A stretch of 64,000 nt of DNA from Sediminibacillus dalangtanensis (GTDB lineage Bacteria; Bacillota; Bacilli; Bacillales; Amphibacillaceae), in NCBI RefSeq assembly GCF_017792025.1, contig NZ_CP046956.1, positions 2,232,001-2,296,000 of the forward strand, in the 5' to 3' direction. Shown here piece after piece: positions 1-8,442 of this stretch (positions within the stretch are counted from its first letter, which is position 1; every line of letters begins with the position of its first letter). Under the pieces are notes generated by a model. It was not told the DNA's origin. It worked only from the letters and a program-made list of their open reading frames with translations, and made no database searches. The translations under genes were made by a program, and so were the position numbers.

Positions 1-356
1 CTGTTTGCGGCATTGACCACAAGCAGATACTTCTGCTCAGCCAGCTGGTAAACAATCAAATCATCAACCGTTCCTCCATCCGGATAACACATCATCGTGT
101 ACTGTGCTCGTTTCGGGGTGAGCTTGTATACATCATTTGTTAAAAGTTTCTGCAAAAAACGCTCCGCATCCCGGCCTTCTACAAGAATCTCTCCCATATG
201 GGAAACGTCAAAGAGTCCAGCCGCCGTTCTTGTGGCCTCATGCTCCTTCTTAATCCCGGTAAATTGTACTGGCATTTCCCAACCACCAAAATCGACGGTT
301 TTGGCTCCGCTTTTTTCATATTCCGGAAATAAAGGGGTTCTTTTTAATTCTGCCAT
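1..356 (-). CDS. gcvT: Aminomethyltransferase GcvT (glycine cleavage T protein), 5' part only
   Basis: T protein of the glycine cleavage system; it takes the aminomethyl group from lipoylated H protein, passes the one-carbon unit to tetrahydrofolate and releases ammonia. The visible part is about 118 N-terminal residues, starting [17 protein letters not shown], with the family's GGWEMPVQF and FDVSHMGE segments and a TVDDLIVY stretch. The start is the ATG complementary to 354-356, preceded on the coding strand by AAGGAGTTGATAGA. The gene runs off the left edge, so the catalytic C-terminal part is not seen. It lies about 85 nt downstream of a glycine riboswitch and its terminator, which is expected to gate its expression. 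In B. subtilis gcvPA and gcvPB follow; they would be to the left of this window. Confidence 0.96.
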   Translation of the reverse strand, partial: MAELKRTPLFPEYEKSGAKTVDFGGWEMPVQFTGIKKEHEATRTAAGLFDVSHMGEILVEGRDAERFLQKLLTNDVYKLTPKRAQYTMMCYPDGGTVDDLIVYQLAEQKYLLVVNAAN

Positions 357-440
357 TCTATCAACTCCTTCTAAATAATCATCCATAACTACAACAATGA
401 AACACTGGCTGCCGGCAGACACCACAGCAAACCAAACATA

Positions 441-641
441 AAAGGACAGAGATTCTCCCAAGCAGGAAAATCTCTGTCCTTTCACCAGAAAGTTTCGCCA
501 TTTCGATTGGCTTGCTTCTTAGGTGGTTTACATGCGTAAACACTCTCCAGAGCTGCGTCCTATAAGAGTCTTTTTGCCTGAGAGATTCACATTTTGTTTG
601 CTCCTTCGGCGCTATCTTCGCAGATAGTCTCTCCTCTTATA
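441..641 (-). promoter_or_regulatory. Tandem glycine riboswitch with intrinsic terminator, upstream of gcvT
   Basis: On the minus strand two successive glycine-aptamer cores are visible. The first has GGAGAGAC, GCCGAAGGAGCAA and CTCTCAGGCAAAAAGAC; the second has CTGGAGAG, ACCACCTAAGAAGCAAG and a closing GGTGAAAGGACAGAG. The last aptamer strand, GGACAGAGATT, is also the 5' arm of a hairpin (441-480) followed by a T run, so ligand binding can compete with termination. This is the classical gcvT RNA arrangement, known to raise glycine-cleavage expression when glycine is abundant. Boundaries are estimated by eye. Confidence 0.93.
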
Positions 642-807
642 TTCATTCGCTATATTAAATTAACCGTATACGGACATAATAAGGATGATGCTGCAACCAG
701 GATGATTATGTCATAATGTTTACACTTTTTTAAATTCAGCATCATTATACCATAGCAATCAGCTGGTATGGGAAGAATTTTTCACTATTTTTGAAAGGGG
801 AAACGAG

Positions 808-2481
808 ATGAACATTCAGCTAAACAATGATAATGCTTTCATAGAAGAATTTGAATCCGCATTACAACAAGATGGACCGTTTTCTTCCTGGCAACTGTTT
901 CAGATGTCCTATCGTGCAGCACAAACGACCCTGACACCTGAATTTACTGGGTTGACCGCTCCTAAACATCTACCACATATGGAGTTTTTGCCGCATCAGC
1001 TGGACTGCGCCAGGCAGATTATCGAAGAAATGAACGGGAGGGGATTGTTGGCAGATGAGGTCGGTTTGGGTAAAACAATTGAAGCCGGATTGATTTTAAA
1101 AGAATACATGATCAGGGGTTTGGTTAAAAAAGCACTGATTCTTGTACCCGCTTCCCTCGTAAATCAGTGGGTGCTGGAACTCAGCCAAAAATTCTATATA
1201 CCTGCCGTATCCCAAGGAAAACGGCCGGTGTGGGACCAGAACAGTATCATTGTGAGCTCGATGGATACAGCCAAACGCCAGCCACACCGCGATATTATTC
1301 TAGAACAGGAATACGATTTCATCTTAATAGATGAAGCTCACAAACTCAAAAACCACAAAACCAAAAACTATGAGTTCGTTCGTGCCTTGAAGAAGAAATA
1401 CTGCTTGCTTCTGACTGCAACACCAGTACAAAACAAACTTAGTGACATTTTCAACCTTGTCTCGATTCTAAAACCTGGACACCTTGGTAATTATGAAGAC
1501 TTCACTGCCACATACGGAAAAGACCGTAACAATTTATTTAACGACGAGCATCTCAAGCAGCTTATTCAAAAAGTGATGGTACGGAACCGAAGACAAGATA
1601 CAAAGGTCGACTGGACAGAGCGTAAAGTCCAGACAGTCTGGATCACTTTTAGCGAAGCCGAACAACAGGCTTACAATCAGTTAACATCCATTACCAGTAA
1701 AGCAGATACGTTTTCTTCTATCACTTTGACAAGAGAATTGTGCTCTTCTCGGGAAGCTTGTTATTTATCCATTAAAAAAATGCTGCAGCAGGAAAAGCAG
1801 GTCGCCAATCGGGAAGCGTATCAGGATTTTCTGAAAATAATAGAAGGGCTGCCACACCATGCCAAGGCCGATAAGGTGGTTGAACTAATCGGAAATACAG
1901 ATGAGAAATTCATCATTTTCACGGAATACCGGGCAACCCAGTTGTACTTGCAGTGGTACTTACAGCAGCACGGCATCTCTTCCGTACCGTATCGGGGCGG
2001 TTTTAAACGTGGCAAAAAAGATTGGATGAAGCAGCTTTTTCAAAAACATGCGCAGGTTTTGATTGCCACTGAAGCCGGCGGTGAAGGGATCAACCTTCAA
2101 TTTTGCAATAACATGATAAATTATGACTTACCTTGGAATCCCATGCGTTTGGAACAACGAATCGGAAGAATCCACCGATTCGGTCAGCAGCAGGATGTCC
2201 ATATATACAACTTCGCGCTCCGCAACACGATGGAAGAACATGTGCTGAACTTATTGTATGAAAAAATCCACTTGTTTGAACGGGTGGTAGGCAATCTCGA
2301 TGACATTCTTGCCGAATTGGATATAAAAGACGTCGAGCAGGAAATTCAGACAATCTTCAGGGAATCAGAAACAGAAGGAGAAGCCAAAATCAAACTGGAC
2401 AACCTCTCTTCCGTTATCTCTTTGCGACAAGACCAATTACAAGAACAGGAGGATTGGGATGGCAATCGAGAATCTTCATAA
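808..2481 (+). CDS. yqhH: SNF2-family DEAD/DEAH ATPase, YqhH-like
   Basis: Superfamily 2 (SNF2/RapA-like) double-stranded-DNA translocase ATPase of 557 residues. The Walker A motif DEVGLGKTIEAG lies near residue 83, the DEAH box (LIDEAHKLK) near 174, a motif III-type LLLTATPVQN follows, and the helicase C domain ends with the SNF2 motif VI RIGRIHRFGQ near 450. The ATG is preceded by GAAAGGGGAAACGAG. It is transcribed away from gcvT and overlaps the next gene by 23 nt, matching the yqhH-yqhG pair beside gcvT in B. subtilis. Cellular role is not established; a part in remodelling stalled transcription or DNA complexes would be inference from the RapA-type motor. Confidence 0.9.
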   Translation: MNIQLNNDNAFIEEFESALQQDGPFSSWQLFQMSYRAAQTTLTPEFTGLTAPKHLPHMEFLPHQLDCARQIIEEMNGRGLLADEVGLGKTIEAGLILKEYMIRGLVKKALILVPASLVNQWVLELSQKFYIPAVSQGKRPVWDQNSIIVSSMDTAKRQPHRDIILEQEYDFILIDEAHKLKNHKTKNYEFVRALKKKYCLLLTATPVQNKLSDIFNLVSILKPGHLGNYEDFTATYGKDRNNLFNDEHLKQLIQKVMVRNRRQDTKVDWTERKVQTVWITFSEAEQQAYNQLTSITSKADTFSSITLTRELCSSREACYLSIKKMLQQEKQVANREAYQDFLKIIEGLPHHAKADKVVELIGNTDEKFIIFTEYRATQLYLQWYLQQHGISSVPYRGGFKRGKKDWMKQLFQKHAQVLIATEAGGEGINLQFCNNMINYDLPWNPMRLEQRIGRIHRFGQQQDVHIYNFALRNTMEEHVLNLLYEKIHLFERVVGNLDDILAELDIKDVEQEIQTIFRESETEGEAKIKLDNLSSVISLRQDQLQEQEDWDGNRESS

Positions 2482-3271
2482 ATTTCTTACCGACTACTTT
2501 CTGGCCAATCAATGCGAATTACTGGAAAACGACAATGGAAAAGTGACCATTCAGCTGACAGATAAAATGGATGAACTGATTATGAATCGGCCGTTTTACT
2601 GGCACTACATCAAACAAATCGGCCAACAAGGCCAGCCGATGAAAATTACGTTTATAACAAATCCAGACAGACAAAATGAACAAGGTGAATGGGTGCATTT
2701 CGGCAGTCCCAGGTTGCATCAAATTTTCCGTACTTTATCGAAACAAGGAAAGATAACCAGACAGTATGAACAAACTGGATCGATGCACCGTCAGCCGCTG
2801 ATTCCCTGGCTGGTTTTGAACATAAAAGTCAGTTATCAAGGAAAGCATAAAAAGGACGAATTATTGTCTTATGGATTGCAATTGATTAACGGAACGCTGG
2901 TTAGTCCAATGATGGAGAAGCTATCCAAGTTAAACCTACAGCCAGTCATACCTGATTATTGTTATACAATTTCTCCGTTGATTCACAACAAAAGCGCCTA
3001 TCAGCGATTGATTCGCTATGTGCAGGATTACCTTCGGACAAAGGATTATACGTGGGCGAAGGAATCATGGGACCATCTTTATGCCGAAGGAAAACTGCTT
3101 GAGCATTTCTATAAGCAAGACCAGACAGATGAGGAAAAACAGAAAGAGTTACAGCAGGCACTAAGCGAAATCGAAAGCAGATTCCGCCCTCGGATTTCCA
3201 TTGACATTATCAACGGCGGCCTTTTTTACCTGACCCAGGACAGTTCAAACGTTGCTCGTTCAAGTAATTAA
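2459..3271 (+). CDS. yqhG: YqhG family protein
   Basis: Conserved Bacillaceae protein of 270 residues without a recognisable catalytic motif. The start ATG at 2459 lies inside the 3' end of yqhH and follows AGGAGGATTGGG, so the two genes are translationally coupled. The sequence is soluble-looking, with a WHYIKQIGQQGQPMKITF segment and a C-terminal stretch rich in charged helix-forming residues. Identification rests on position after yqhH beside gcvT and on overall resemblance to the YqhG family; no function is known for the family. A bidirectional terminator follows at about 3540-3580. Confidence 0.82.
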   Translation: MAIENLHKFLTDYFLANQCELLENDNGKVTIQLTDKMDELIMNRPFYWHYIKQIGQQGQPMKITFITNPDRQNEQGEWVHFGSPRLHQIFRTLSKQGKITRQYEQTGSMHRQPLIPWLVLNIKVSYQGKHKKDELLSYGLQLINGTLVSPMMEKLSKLNLQPVIPDYCYTISPLIHNKSAYQRLIRYVQDYLRTKDYTWAKESWDHLYAEGKLLEHFYKQDQTDEEKQKELQQALSEIESRFRPRISIDIINGGLFYLTQDSSNVARSSN

Positions 3272-3539
3272 ATCATACGCATTGCTCTCGCGGAAAAATG
3301 TTATATTTCCTGATGAGCGGGAAAGGAAAATTATCCGAAAACTGTTTTTACGTTTCTTTTCCCTACTATTTGAACACTTAATTCAAATCCGGGGAGAAGA
3401 CGTGAGAATCCCGAGGGTAGAGCAACTACTAAAACTTCATAGAAAAGCAGGACTTTCTCTTGGGCGAAGAACATAAAAAACGCACTATTTTCATCCAGGG
3501 CCGTTTTGACATTTCCTCTTCAAAACAATGTATCCACTA

Positions 3540-3582
3540 AAAAAGTAACAGACCGTCAAAAAACAGCCTGTTACTTTTTCTT
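3540..3582. terminator. Bidirectional terminator between yqhG and yqzE
   Basis: Inverted repeat AAAAAGTAACAG / CTGTTACTTTTT with an 18-nt loop; a T run follows on the plus strand and an A/T mirror on the other, so it can end both the yqhG and the yqzE-aroK transcripts. The TAA stop of yqzE (3571-3573) lies in the stem. Confidence 0.8.
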
Positions 3583-3750
3583 TTTCATGAGCAAACGAAA
3601 AGCAAACGGAAGTAAACCCAGCCAATGATCAGAAACTTCGTTGCGCTCTCTCTTGCTGTACTGTTTTTTCTTTTTCCGTTGGTCATGCGGTGTATCCATG
3701 TACTTCACGATTTCCTGTGTCATGAACTTTACATAATCGTTTCCGGACAC
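3571..3750 (-). CDS. yqzE: YqzE family small protein
   Basis: Small basic protein of 59 residues, found next to the comG operon in bacilli. It contains NDYVKFMTQEIVKYMDTP, a block of lysines, and a C-terminal hydrophobic segment (LGLLPFAFRLLM) ending in a lysine tail, so a single C-terminal membrane anchor is possible. I place the start at the GTG complementary to 3748-3750 because AGAGGTGA lies just upstream at good spacing; a GTG at 3759 would overlap that ribosome site. Function unknown. It lies downstream of aroK on the same strand; in B. subtilis yqzE follows comGG. Confidence 0.85.
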   Translation of the reverse strand: MSGNDYVKFMTQEIVKYMDTPHDQRKKKKQYSKRERNEVSDHWLGLLPFAFRLLMKKKK

Positions 3751-3771
3751 TTTATTCACCTCTATATTTTC

Positions 3772-4287
3772 TTATATTCCTAGCATGTCCGTATTTTCCT
3801 TTCTTATAAGCTGGTATATTTCCTCGGCCACCTGTTCGGGGCTTTTTCCATCCGTTTTAATCAGACTGTCAGCTGTTTGGCGGTATTTTTCCATTCTACG
3901 CTCATATAGTGCAGTTTTATCGTGTTTTTTCCAGAGCGGACGTGATTCATCCTTTCCTAATCTGCGCTCAATTTCAGCTAACGAAGTGTGCAGATAAACA
4001 ACGAAAACATTTTCCTTCAGCCAGCTCCTATTCACCTCGGACTCCACGATACCGCCACCCGTTGCTACCACAGCATCCGTTTTGGGCATTTTCATCAATG
4101 TATCGGTTTCCTTCTCACGGAAAACCGTTTCCCCCTGGGACTTAAAAATTTCAGGGATTGTCTGTCTGGTTGTTTGCTCGATCTGCTGATCTGTATCCAG
4201 TCCCGGTATAGCCATTTTCTCAGCCACCAAACGTAATACACTTGATTTACCGCTGCCCATAAAGCCAATAAGATAAATTGCTTTCAT
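3772..4287 (-). CDS. aroK: Shikimate kinase
   Basis: Phosphorylates shikimate at the 3-hydroxyl with ATP, the fifth step of the chorismate pathway. The 171-residue sequence opens with the P-loop IGFMGSGKSS (about residues 7-16), followed by the DTDQQIE segment that contributes metal and substrate contacts, GGGIVE for substrate binding, and a lid with ESRPLW. Length is normal for the family. The ATG is preceded by GGGGGAGAGGAAGT. It reads toward yqzE and is divergent from comGA, with about 100 nt of AT-rich sequence between them. B. subtilis names the same enzyme aroI. Confidence 0.95.
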   Translation of the reverse strand: MKAIYLIGFMGSGKSSVLRLVAEKMAIPGLDTDQQIEQTTRQTIPEIFKSQGETVFREKETDTLMKMPKTDAVVATGGGIVESEVNRSWLKENVFVVYLHTSLAEIERRLGKDESRPLWKKHDKTALYERRMEKYRQTADSLIKTDGKSPEQVAEEIYQLIRKENTDMLGI

Positions 4288-4395
4288 ACTTCCTCTCCCC
4301 CTGGATTTCCTAAAAATTTTTTATTTAATTGCAGGAAAAAAACGATATTCGTCGAAATAATCTTTATCCTAAATGAAAGTGAGGTGATTAAAGAA

Positions 4396-5412
4396 GTGAC
4401 CATCGCTGTCACCTTCTCTGAAAAATTGCTTGCGGCTGCCATTTCAGCCCATGCCTCCGACATCCACTTCCTCCCCTCTGCAATTGACACCGAAATTTTC
4501 TTTCGCATAAGAGGCGAACGTAGCCTCTTCAGCAAAATACCAGTTAGACACTATAAACAAATACTCAGTTACTATAAGTTTACCTCAGGAATGGATATAG
4601 GAGAAGTCCGTAAGCCGCAAAGTGGCACCATCCCGTTTACGATTGACAGTGGTCCGTCCTATTCCCTTCGCTTGTCCACACTCCCAGTAAATCATTCTGA
4701 AAGTTTGGCCGTGCGTATTCTTCCCCAAACGGACACCCCTCCTCTCGAACGGTTGTTATTGTTCCCTTGGCAGTTAACAAAGCTGTACAGGTTGGTTTCA
4801 GCCAGCTCTGGAATCATCCTCCTGACTGGGCCCACCGGAAGCGGGAAGACTACTACACTTTATGCCTTGTTACAATCCTTGCTTGATAAATTCTCCCCTC
4901 AAGTGATCACACTCGAAGATCCAATTGAAAAGAACTTGAACAAAGCTATCCAAGTTCAGGTGAATGAAAAAGCAGGCATCACCTTTCAAACAGGTCTAAA
5001 GGCCGTGTTGCGGCATGATCCAGACATTCTTATGATAGGAGAAATCCGTGATAAGGGAACAGCCCAAATTGCCGTCCAAGCTGCTTTTACAGGTCATCTC
5101 GTTTTATCCACACTTCACGCCAAGGATGCCTATGGCACAATCAAACGGCTGCTTGACATGGAAATCAACGAGAATGATCTTCACCAGGTTTTACTTGGCG
5201 TCTGTGCTCTTCAGTTGTTGCCGATCCAACTGCCCGGTTCTGGCAACAACCGTACAGCCGTGCTGGAATTACTGGAAAACGCTATCCTGGCCGAGGCAAT
5301 AAGCGGTCACAATCCCTATCATTCCCCTGCTTTTGCTACATTTTCCCGACTAAGGAGGAAAGCGTACGCATATGGTTATGCTGATCAAACAATTTTCGAC
5401 GTTGGTTTCTAA
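4396..5412 (+). CDS. comGA: Competence pilus ATPase ComGA
   Basis: Cytoplasmic GspE/PilB-type traffic ATPase that powers assembly of the competence pseudopilus for DNA uptake. Over 338 residues it shows Walker A GPTGSGKTTT (about 149), an Asp box around TLEDPIE, Walker B ILMIGEIRD (about 213) and the His box LSTLHAKDA. I prefer the GTG at 4396 because GAGGTGATT sits 7-8 nt upstream; an in-frame GTG at 4384 overlaps that ribosome site. The zinc-binding tetracysteine motif of many GspE ATPases is absent, as in ComGA proteins. It is first gene of a seven-gene operon; its end overlaps comGB. Confidence 0.95.
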   Translation: MTIAVTFSEKLLAAAISAHASDIHFLPSAIDTEIFFRIRGERSLFSKIPVRHYKQILSYYKFTSGMDIGEVRKPQSGTIPFTIDSGPSYSLRLSTLPVNHSESLAVRILPQTDTPPLERLLLFPWQLTKLYRLVSASSGIILLTGPTGSGKTTTLYALLQSLLDKFSPQVITLEDPIEKNLNKAIQVQVNEKAGITFQTGLKAVLRHDPDILMIGEIRDKGTAQIAVQAAFTGHLVLSTLHAKDAYGTIKRLLDMEINENDLHQVLLGVCALQLLPIQLPGSGNNRTAVLELLENAILAEAISGHNPYHSPAFATFSRLRRKAYAYGYADQTIFDVGF

Positions 5413-6436
5413 CAGTAGGATGAAATTATCCACCAAAGAACAGCTTGTCCTGCTGCAACGCCTCAGCAGGCTGATTAAGGGGGGTTACTCATTGATGGAT
5501 TCCCTTCTGATGCTGGAGTGGGACCCAAAATTAAAGCGTGCGTCCTGTTCCATTTCTCGTTCTTTGGCCGATGGAAAGAGTATCGACAAGGCATTCGAAC
5601 AAGCGCATTTCCATCAGAATATCATTTCCTATTTATATTTTGCCAGAAAAAATGGCGATCTAGAATCCATGCTTCACCACTGTTCAGAGACAATGGAGAA
5701 ACAGCTTGCTCAATTCGAACAGTTTCAAAAAACTTCCCGATACCCTTTTATCCTGATTGGATTTTTTACTGTGTTGCTCTATTTCATCAAGACTTCTGTT
5801 TATCCAGCTTTTACACAGATGGTCCTCTCTGTATCAGGTGATACACCAGCAATCACCACCTATTCCATTTTATTCGTCGACTTTCTGTTTACGTTCTCCG
5901 CATGCATGGCTGCAGCCGCACTCCTTTTTGTCCCTGTTTGGCTATTGTGGAAGGCCCGGATACCGATTGATTTGCACATAAGGATACTTCAAAAAGTTCC
6001 TTTGTGGTACGGATTTCAGCGAATGAAAACTACATTTCTGTTTGCCATACACTTAGGAGCTCTTTTGAAGAGTACCGTGCCATTGAAAGACGCCCTGATC
6101 ATTATGCAAAACCAAAGCCACCATCCAATACTCGCCCACTATGCGATGATCATTACAGAGAATCTCAATCGTGGGATCCATATTGCCACTGTCCTTCCAA
6201 ACCTACCCCTTTTTGAAACAGAGCTTTTCAGTATTTTTCAAAAAAATAACAATGCCAAAGAATTGGAGCATGATTTATTGATTTACGCTGATTTTTTAAT
6301 CGAAAGTCTAGAGGATAAATGGAAAAAGATGATTGCCTTGATCCAGCCGCTTACATTTTGTCTACTCGCAGGGTTGATAATTTTTGTCTACTTATCGATT
6401 ATGATGCCGATGTTCCAGTTGATAAATTCAATCTGA
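5372..6436 (+). CDS. comGB: Competence pilus inner-membrane platform ComGB
   Basis: GspF/PilC-type integral membrane protein on which the competence pseudopilus is assembled. It has 354 residues with two related cytoplasmic T2SSF domains (about 30-140 and 230-330), each followed by hydrophobic segments: FILIGFFTVLLYFI, a long stretch around FTFSACMAAAALLFVPVWLL, and a C-terminal FCLLAGLIIFVYLSIMMPMF. It overlaps comGA by 41 nt, indicating translational coupling; AAGGAGG lies 13 nt before the ATG at 5372 (a second ATG is two codons later). Expression would be under competence control (ComK) by analogy, but I could not see a clean ComK box. Confidence 0.94.
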   Translation: MVMLIKQFSTLVSNSRMKLSTKEQLVLLQRLSRLIKGGYSLMDSLLMLEWDPKLKRASCSISRSLADGKSIDKAFEQAHFHQNIISYLYFARKNGDLESMLHHCSETMEKQLAQFEQFQKTSRYPFILIGFFTVLLYFIKTSVYPAFTQMVLSVSGDTPAITTYSILFVDFLFTFSACMAAAALLFVPVWLLWKARIPIDLHIRILQKVPLWYGFQRMKTTFLFAIHLGALLKSTVPLKDALIIMQNQSHHPILAHYAMIITENLNRGIHIATVLPNLPLFETELFSIFQKNNNAKELEHDLLIYADFLIESLEDKWKKMIALIQPLTFCLLAGLIIFVYLSIMMPMFQLINSI

Positions 6437-6452
6437 CAAAAAGGAGACTATT

Positions 6453-6758
6453 ATGAAAAACGAAGAAGGTTTCACGTTAATTGAGATGTTAATCGTTTTA
6501 ACGATTATTTCCATTCTGTTAATCCTCATATTGCCTAATCTTGCCGAAAAGAACGAAGAGGTCCAGACAAAAGGCTGTACTGCACTCGCAGAAATGGCCT
6601 CCAGCCAAATACAAGCCTATGTTTTGGATCACGGAAGCGAACCAGACTCTATTTCTCAACTGTTGAATGAAAATTACTTAAAAACAGATACGTGCGCCAA
6701 CGGAGCGAAACAAATTCAACTTTCACCAACTGGAGAGGTTGAGATTGTCTCACCATGA
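6453..6758 (+). CDS. comGC: Major competence pseudopilin ComGC
   Basis: Major subunit of the competence pseudopilus. The 101-residue prepilin has the class-3 signal KNEEGFTLIEMLIVLT, cleaved by ComC between Gly and Phe, with Glu at +5 and a long hydrophobic helix that anchors it before assembly. Two cysteines in the mature part (KGCTALAE and TDTCANG) are placed as expected for the intramolecular disulfide of ComGC. AAAGGAG precedes the ATG. The gene ends four bases into comGD (ATGA-type overlap). Confidence 0.94.
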   Translation: MKNEEGFTLIEMLIVLTIISILLILILPNLAEKNEEVQTKGCTALAEMASSQIQAYVLDHGSEPDSISQLLNENYLKTDTCANGAKQIQLSPTGEVEIVSP

Positions 6759-7189
6759 AAGCAGGAGGCTTTACCTTCATCGAAGTGATGGTTGTATTAA
6801 GTTGTATCGTTGTACTTACAGCTGTGGGTACCACGCTCCCCTTGCACCTATTTGAGAAACAAGAGACAAACGATTTCTTTCAGCTATTCGACAGCGACCT
6901 CATTTACCTGCAGCAATCAGCAATGCTGTCTTCCGAAAGAAATGCCCTTTACCTCGATCCGGAAGGTCACGAATACACCATTCGCACAGGCGGTACAGCT
7001 AGAATTATTTTATCCAGAAAAATACCGAAAAGCTGGAATATTGAGTTGAGAACACTTAAAATGCCACTTTCCTTTAATTCCAAAGGAACCATAAAACAAC
7101 CGGGAACTATGATCATTCATACAAACAAAAGGCGATACAAAGTGGTTTTTCCGCTCGGTAAAGGGAGGCACTACTATGAGGAATTGTAG
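6755..7189 (+). CDS. comGD: Competence minor pseudopilin ComGD
   Basis: Minor pseudopilin of 144 residues with prepilin-peptidase site AGGFTFIEVMVVLS (Gly/Phe cleavage, Glu+5) and an N-terminal hydrophobic helix. The rest is a globular domain with QQSAMLSSERNALYLD and FNSKGTIKQPGT typical of GspH/ComGD. Start overlaps the comGC stop by 4 nt; the 3' end overlaps comGE by 14 nt. It is expected to help prime the pseudopilus tip with ComGE, ComGF and ComGG. Confidence 0.9.
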   Translation: MKAGGFTFIEVMVVLSCIVVLTAVGTTLPLHLFEKQETNDFFQLFDSDLIYLQQSAMLSSERNALYLDPEGHEYTIRTGGTARIILSRKIPKSWNIELRTLKMPLSFNSKGTIKQPGTMIIHTNKRRYKVVFPLGKGRHYYEEL

Positions 7190-7526
7190 CGGATTTACCA
7201 CCGTCGAAGCATTGGCGGTTTTCTCTCTTTTTCTCATGGTTTCTGTCACGCTCCTGCCAAGCTTCCTTCAAATCAAATTGGAGGATCATCAATTATTGAT
7301 AAAAAGGCAAGTGCTATCGCAGCTTCATGATGATTTAATTGAAATCGCTTATGGAAAACACCAGGAAAATCCGGAACAACAAAATTACCAGGAAACCTGG
7401 ATGGGAGTGAAGGTGACGTACACATTCGTCAAAGAAACCGATTTAACGAAAGGATGTGCGAAATGGAAGTATGCTAAACAGGAAGATCATGAAGTTTGTC
7501 TATATGCTTATCCCGCAAAACAGTAA
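7176..7526 (+). CDS. comGE: Competence minor pseudopilin ComGE
   Basis: Minor pseudopilin of 116 residues. The start MRNCSGFTTVEALAVF keeps the Gly/Phe prepilin-peptidase site and Glu+5, followed by the hydrophobic helix FLMVSVTLLPSFL. AAAGGGAGG lies shortly before the ATG at 7176. The C-terminal half is weakly conserved in this family, so the call depends mainly on the prepilin signal and on position between comGD and comGF, with overlaps on both sides. Confidence 0.87.
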   Translation: MRNCSGFTTVEALAVFSLFLMVSVTLLPSFLQIKLEDHQLLIKRQVLSQLHDDLIEIAYGKHQENPEQQNYQETWMGVKVTYTFVKETDLTKGCAKWKYAKQEDHEVCLYAYPAKQ

Positions 7527-7917
7527 GGGATTTACACTCATTTCGCTTCTGTTCGGATTAGCTATCTTATTAATGGTTCTTCCCTGTGTCGGTATATTTT
7601 ATCAATCGCTTCCCACGGAGAACCATTATCAGGAACAAGCCGTAAGACTTGCCTTTCAATTTCTAGCTGATCAGTCGGAACAATCTGTGGAAATGCGAGT
7701 AGAAGGAAACGACCTATTATTTGAATCTGAAGAGGGTTCCATTATCTCGATTAGCCAGTATGAGGACCTATTACGAAGACAAGTATCTGGAGAAGGACAT
7801 GAAATATTGCTGCGAAATGTATCCGATTTTTCGACAGAACTGCTGCCATTTGGCTTAAAAATGACCGTGGTGATGGGTGGAGGAGAACAATATGAAAAAA
7901 TCATTCGTTATCCTTAA
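7489..7917 (+). CDS. comGF: Competence minor pseudopilin ComGF
   Basis: ComGF-type minor pseudopilin, about 142 residues from the ATG at 7489, which follows AGGAAGATC; an upstream in-frame ATG at 7456 has no better ribosome site. The signal NSKGFTLISLLFGLAILL keeps the Gly/Phe cleavage site but carries Ser where other pseudopilins have Glu+5. The mature domain has FQFLADQSEQS and FGLKMTVVMGGGEQYEK. It overlaps comGE by 38 nt and comGG by 26 nt, showing tight coupling across the operon. Confidence 0.88.
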   Translation: MKFVYMLIPQNSKGFTLISLLFGLAILLMVLPCVGIFYQSLPTENHYQEQAVRLAFQFLADQSEQSVEMRVEGNDLLFESEEGSIISISQYEDLLRRQVSGEGHEILLRNVSDFSTELLPFGLKMTVVMGGGEQYEKIIRYP

Positions 7918-8281
7918 ACAAGAAAAAATCAATCAGCACGGTTTTATATTCCCATATGTAGCCTTTGCCTCCGTTGTTGTCATTATGACATTGATCAGCG
8001 CGGTTGCTCTCCTCCATAATCAGCAGTTGGAAACTTACCAGTATTATGAACAGCTCAAGTTGGATACACTTCTGCAAATGGGGAAAGAACAACTACAAAC
8101 CGAGCAGCATGCTTGGGATAAAAGCTGCCCTGCTCCTTGGAAATACACATATCCATCTGGCACTACTACCATTCGCTGTGAACAAATAATAGATGGAGTC
8201 TTCACAGCGACCTTTACCATGGAAACCAACAGCGGTACAACCGTCAACAAATTGGTTAACTTCAAACTAGACTCACCATGA
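7892..8281 (+). CDS. comGG: Competence minor pseudopilin ComGG
   Basis: Last gene of the comG operon, 129 residues. The ATG at 7892 follows GGAGGAGAACAAT. The N-terminus QHGFIFPYVAFASVVVIMTL contains a Gly/Phe junction and hydrophobic helix but lacks Glu+5, as is usual for ComGG, which in B. subtilis is processed yet atypical. Two cysteines (KSCPAPWK and IRCEQII) are present. A stem-loop about 120 nt downstream may end the transcript. Confidence 0.86.
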   Translation: MKKSFVILKQEKINQHGFIFPYVAFASVVVIMTLISAVALLHNQQLETYQYYEQLKLDTLLQMGKEQLQTEQHAWDKSCPAPWKYTYPSGTTTIRCEQIIDGVFTATFTMETNSGTTVNKLVNFKLDSP

Positions 8282-8400
8282 TCAAATTTTTTATACGTAC
8301 TGCCTTGGTAGGAAACCCTATTACGGCACCTGCTAAAATCGTACGATGTGGATGCCGTTATTGCGTGTAGTTGAAATACTGGATCGCTCGTTTTATGATG

Positions 8401-8442
8401 AAGATCCCCCCACAAGTAGATGATCACTGTGGGGCGATCTTT
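8401..8442 (+). terminator. Probable terminator or 3' stabilising hairpin of the comG operon
   Basis: Strong stem AAGATCCCCCCACA / TGTGGGGCGATCTT with a 13-nt loop, about 120 nt after comGG. Only a weak T tract follows, so it may be a stabilising hairpin rather than an efficient terminator. The remaining intergenic sequence (8282-8691) shows no supported gene. Confidence 0.55.

Noticed and set aside
3252..3476. 74-codon ORF overlapping the yqhG stop
   Set aside because: TTG start with poor ribosome site and irregular basic sequence; not enough support, although a degraded gene cannot be excluded.
4311..4350. Possible ComK box pair upstream of comGA (AAAAATTTTTTAT and AAAAAACGATATT)
   Set aside because: Each matches AAAA-N5-TTTT only partly and their spacing does not fit the usual classes; AT-rich DNA gives such matches by chance.
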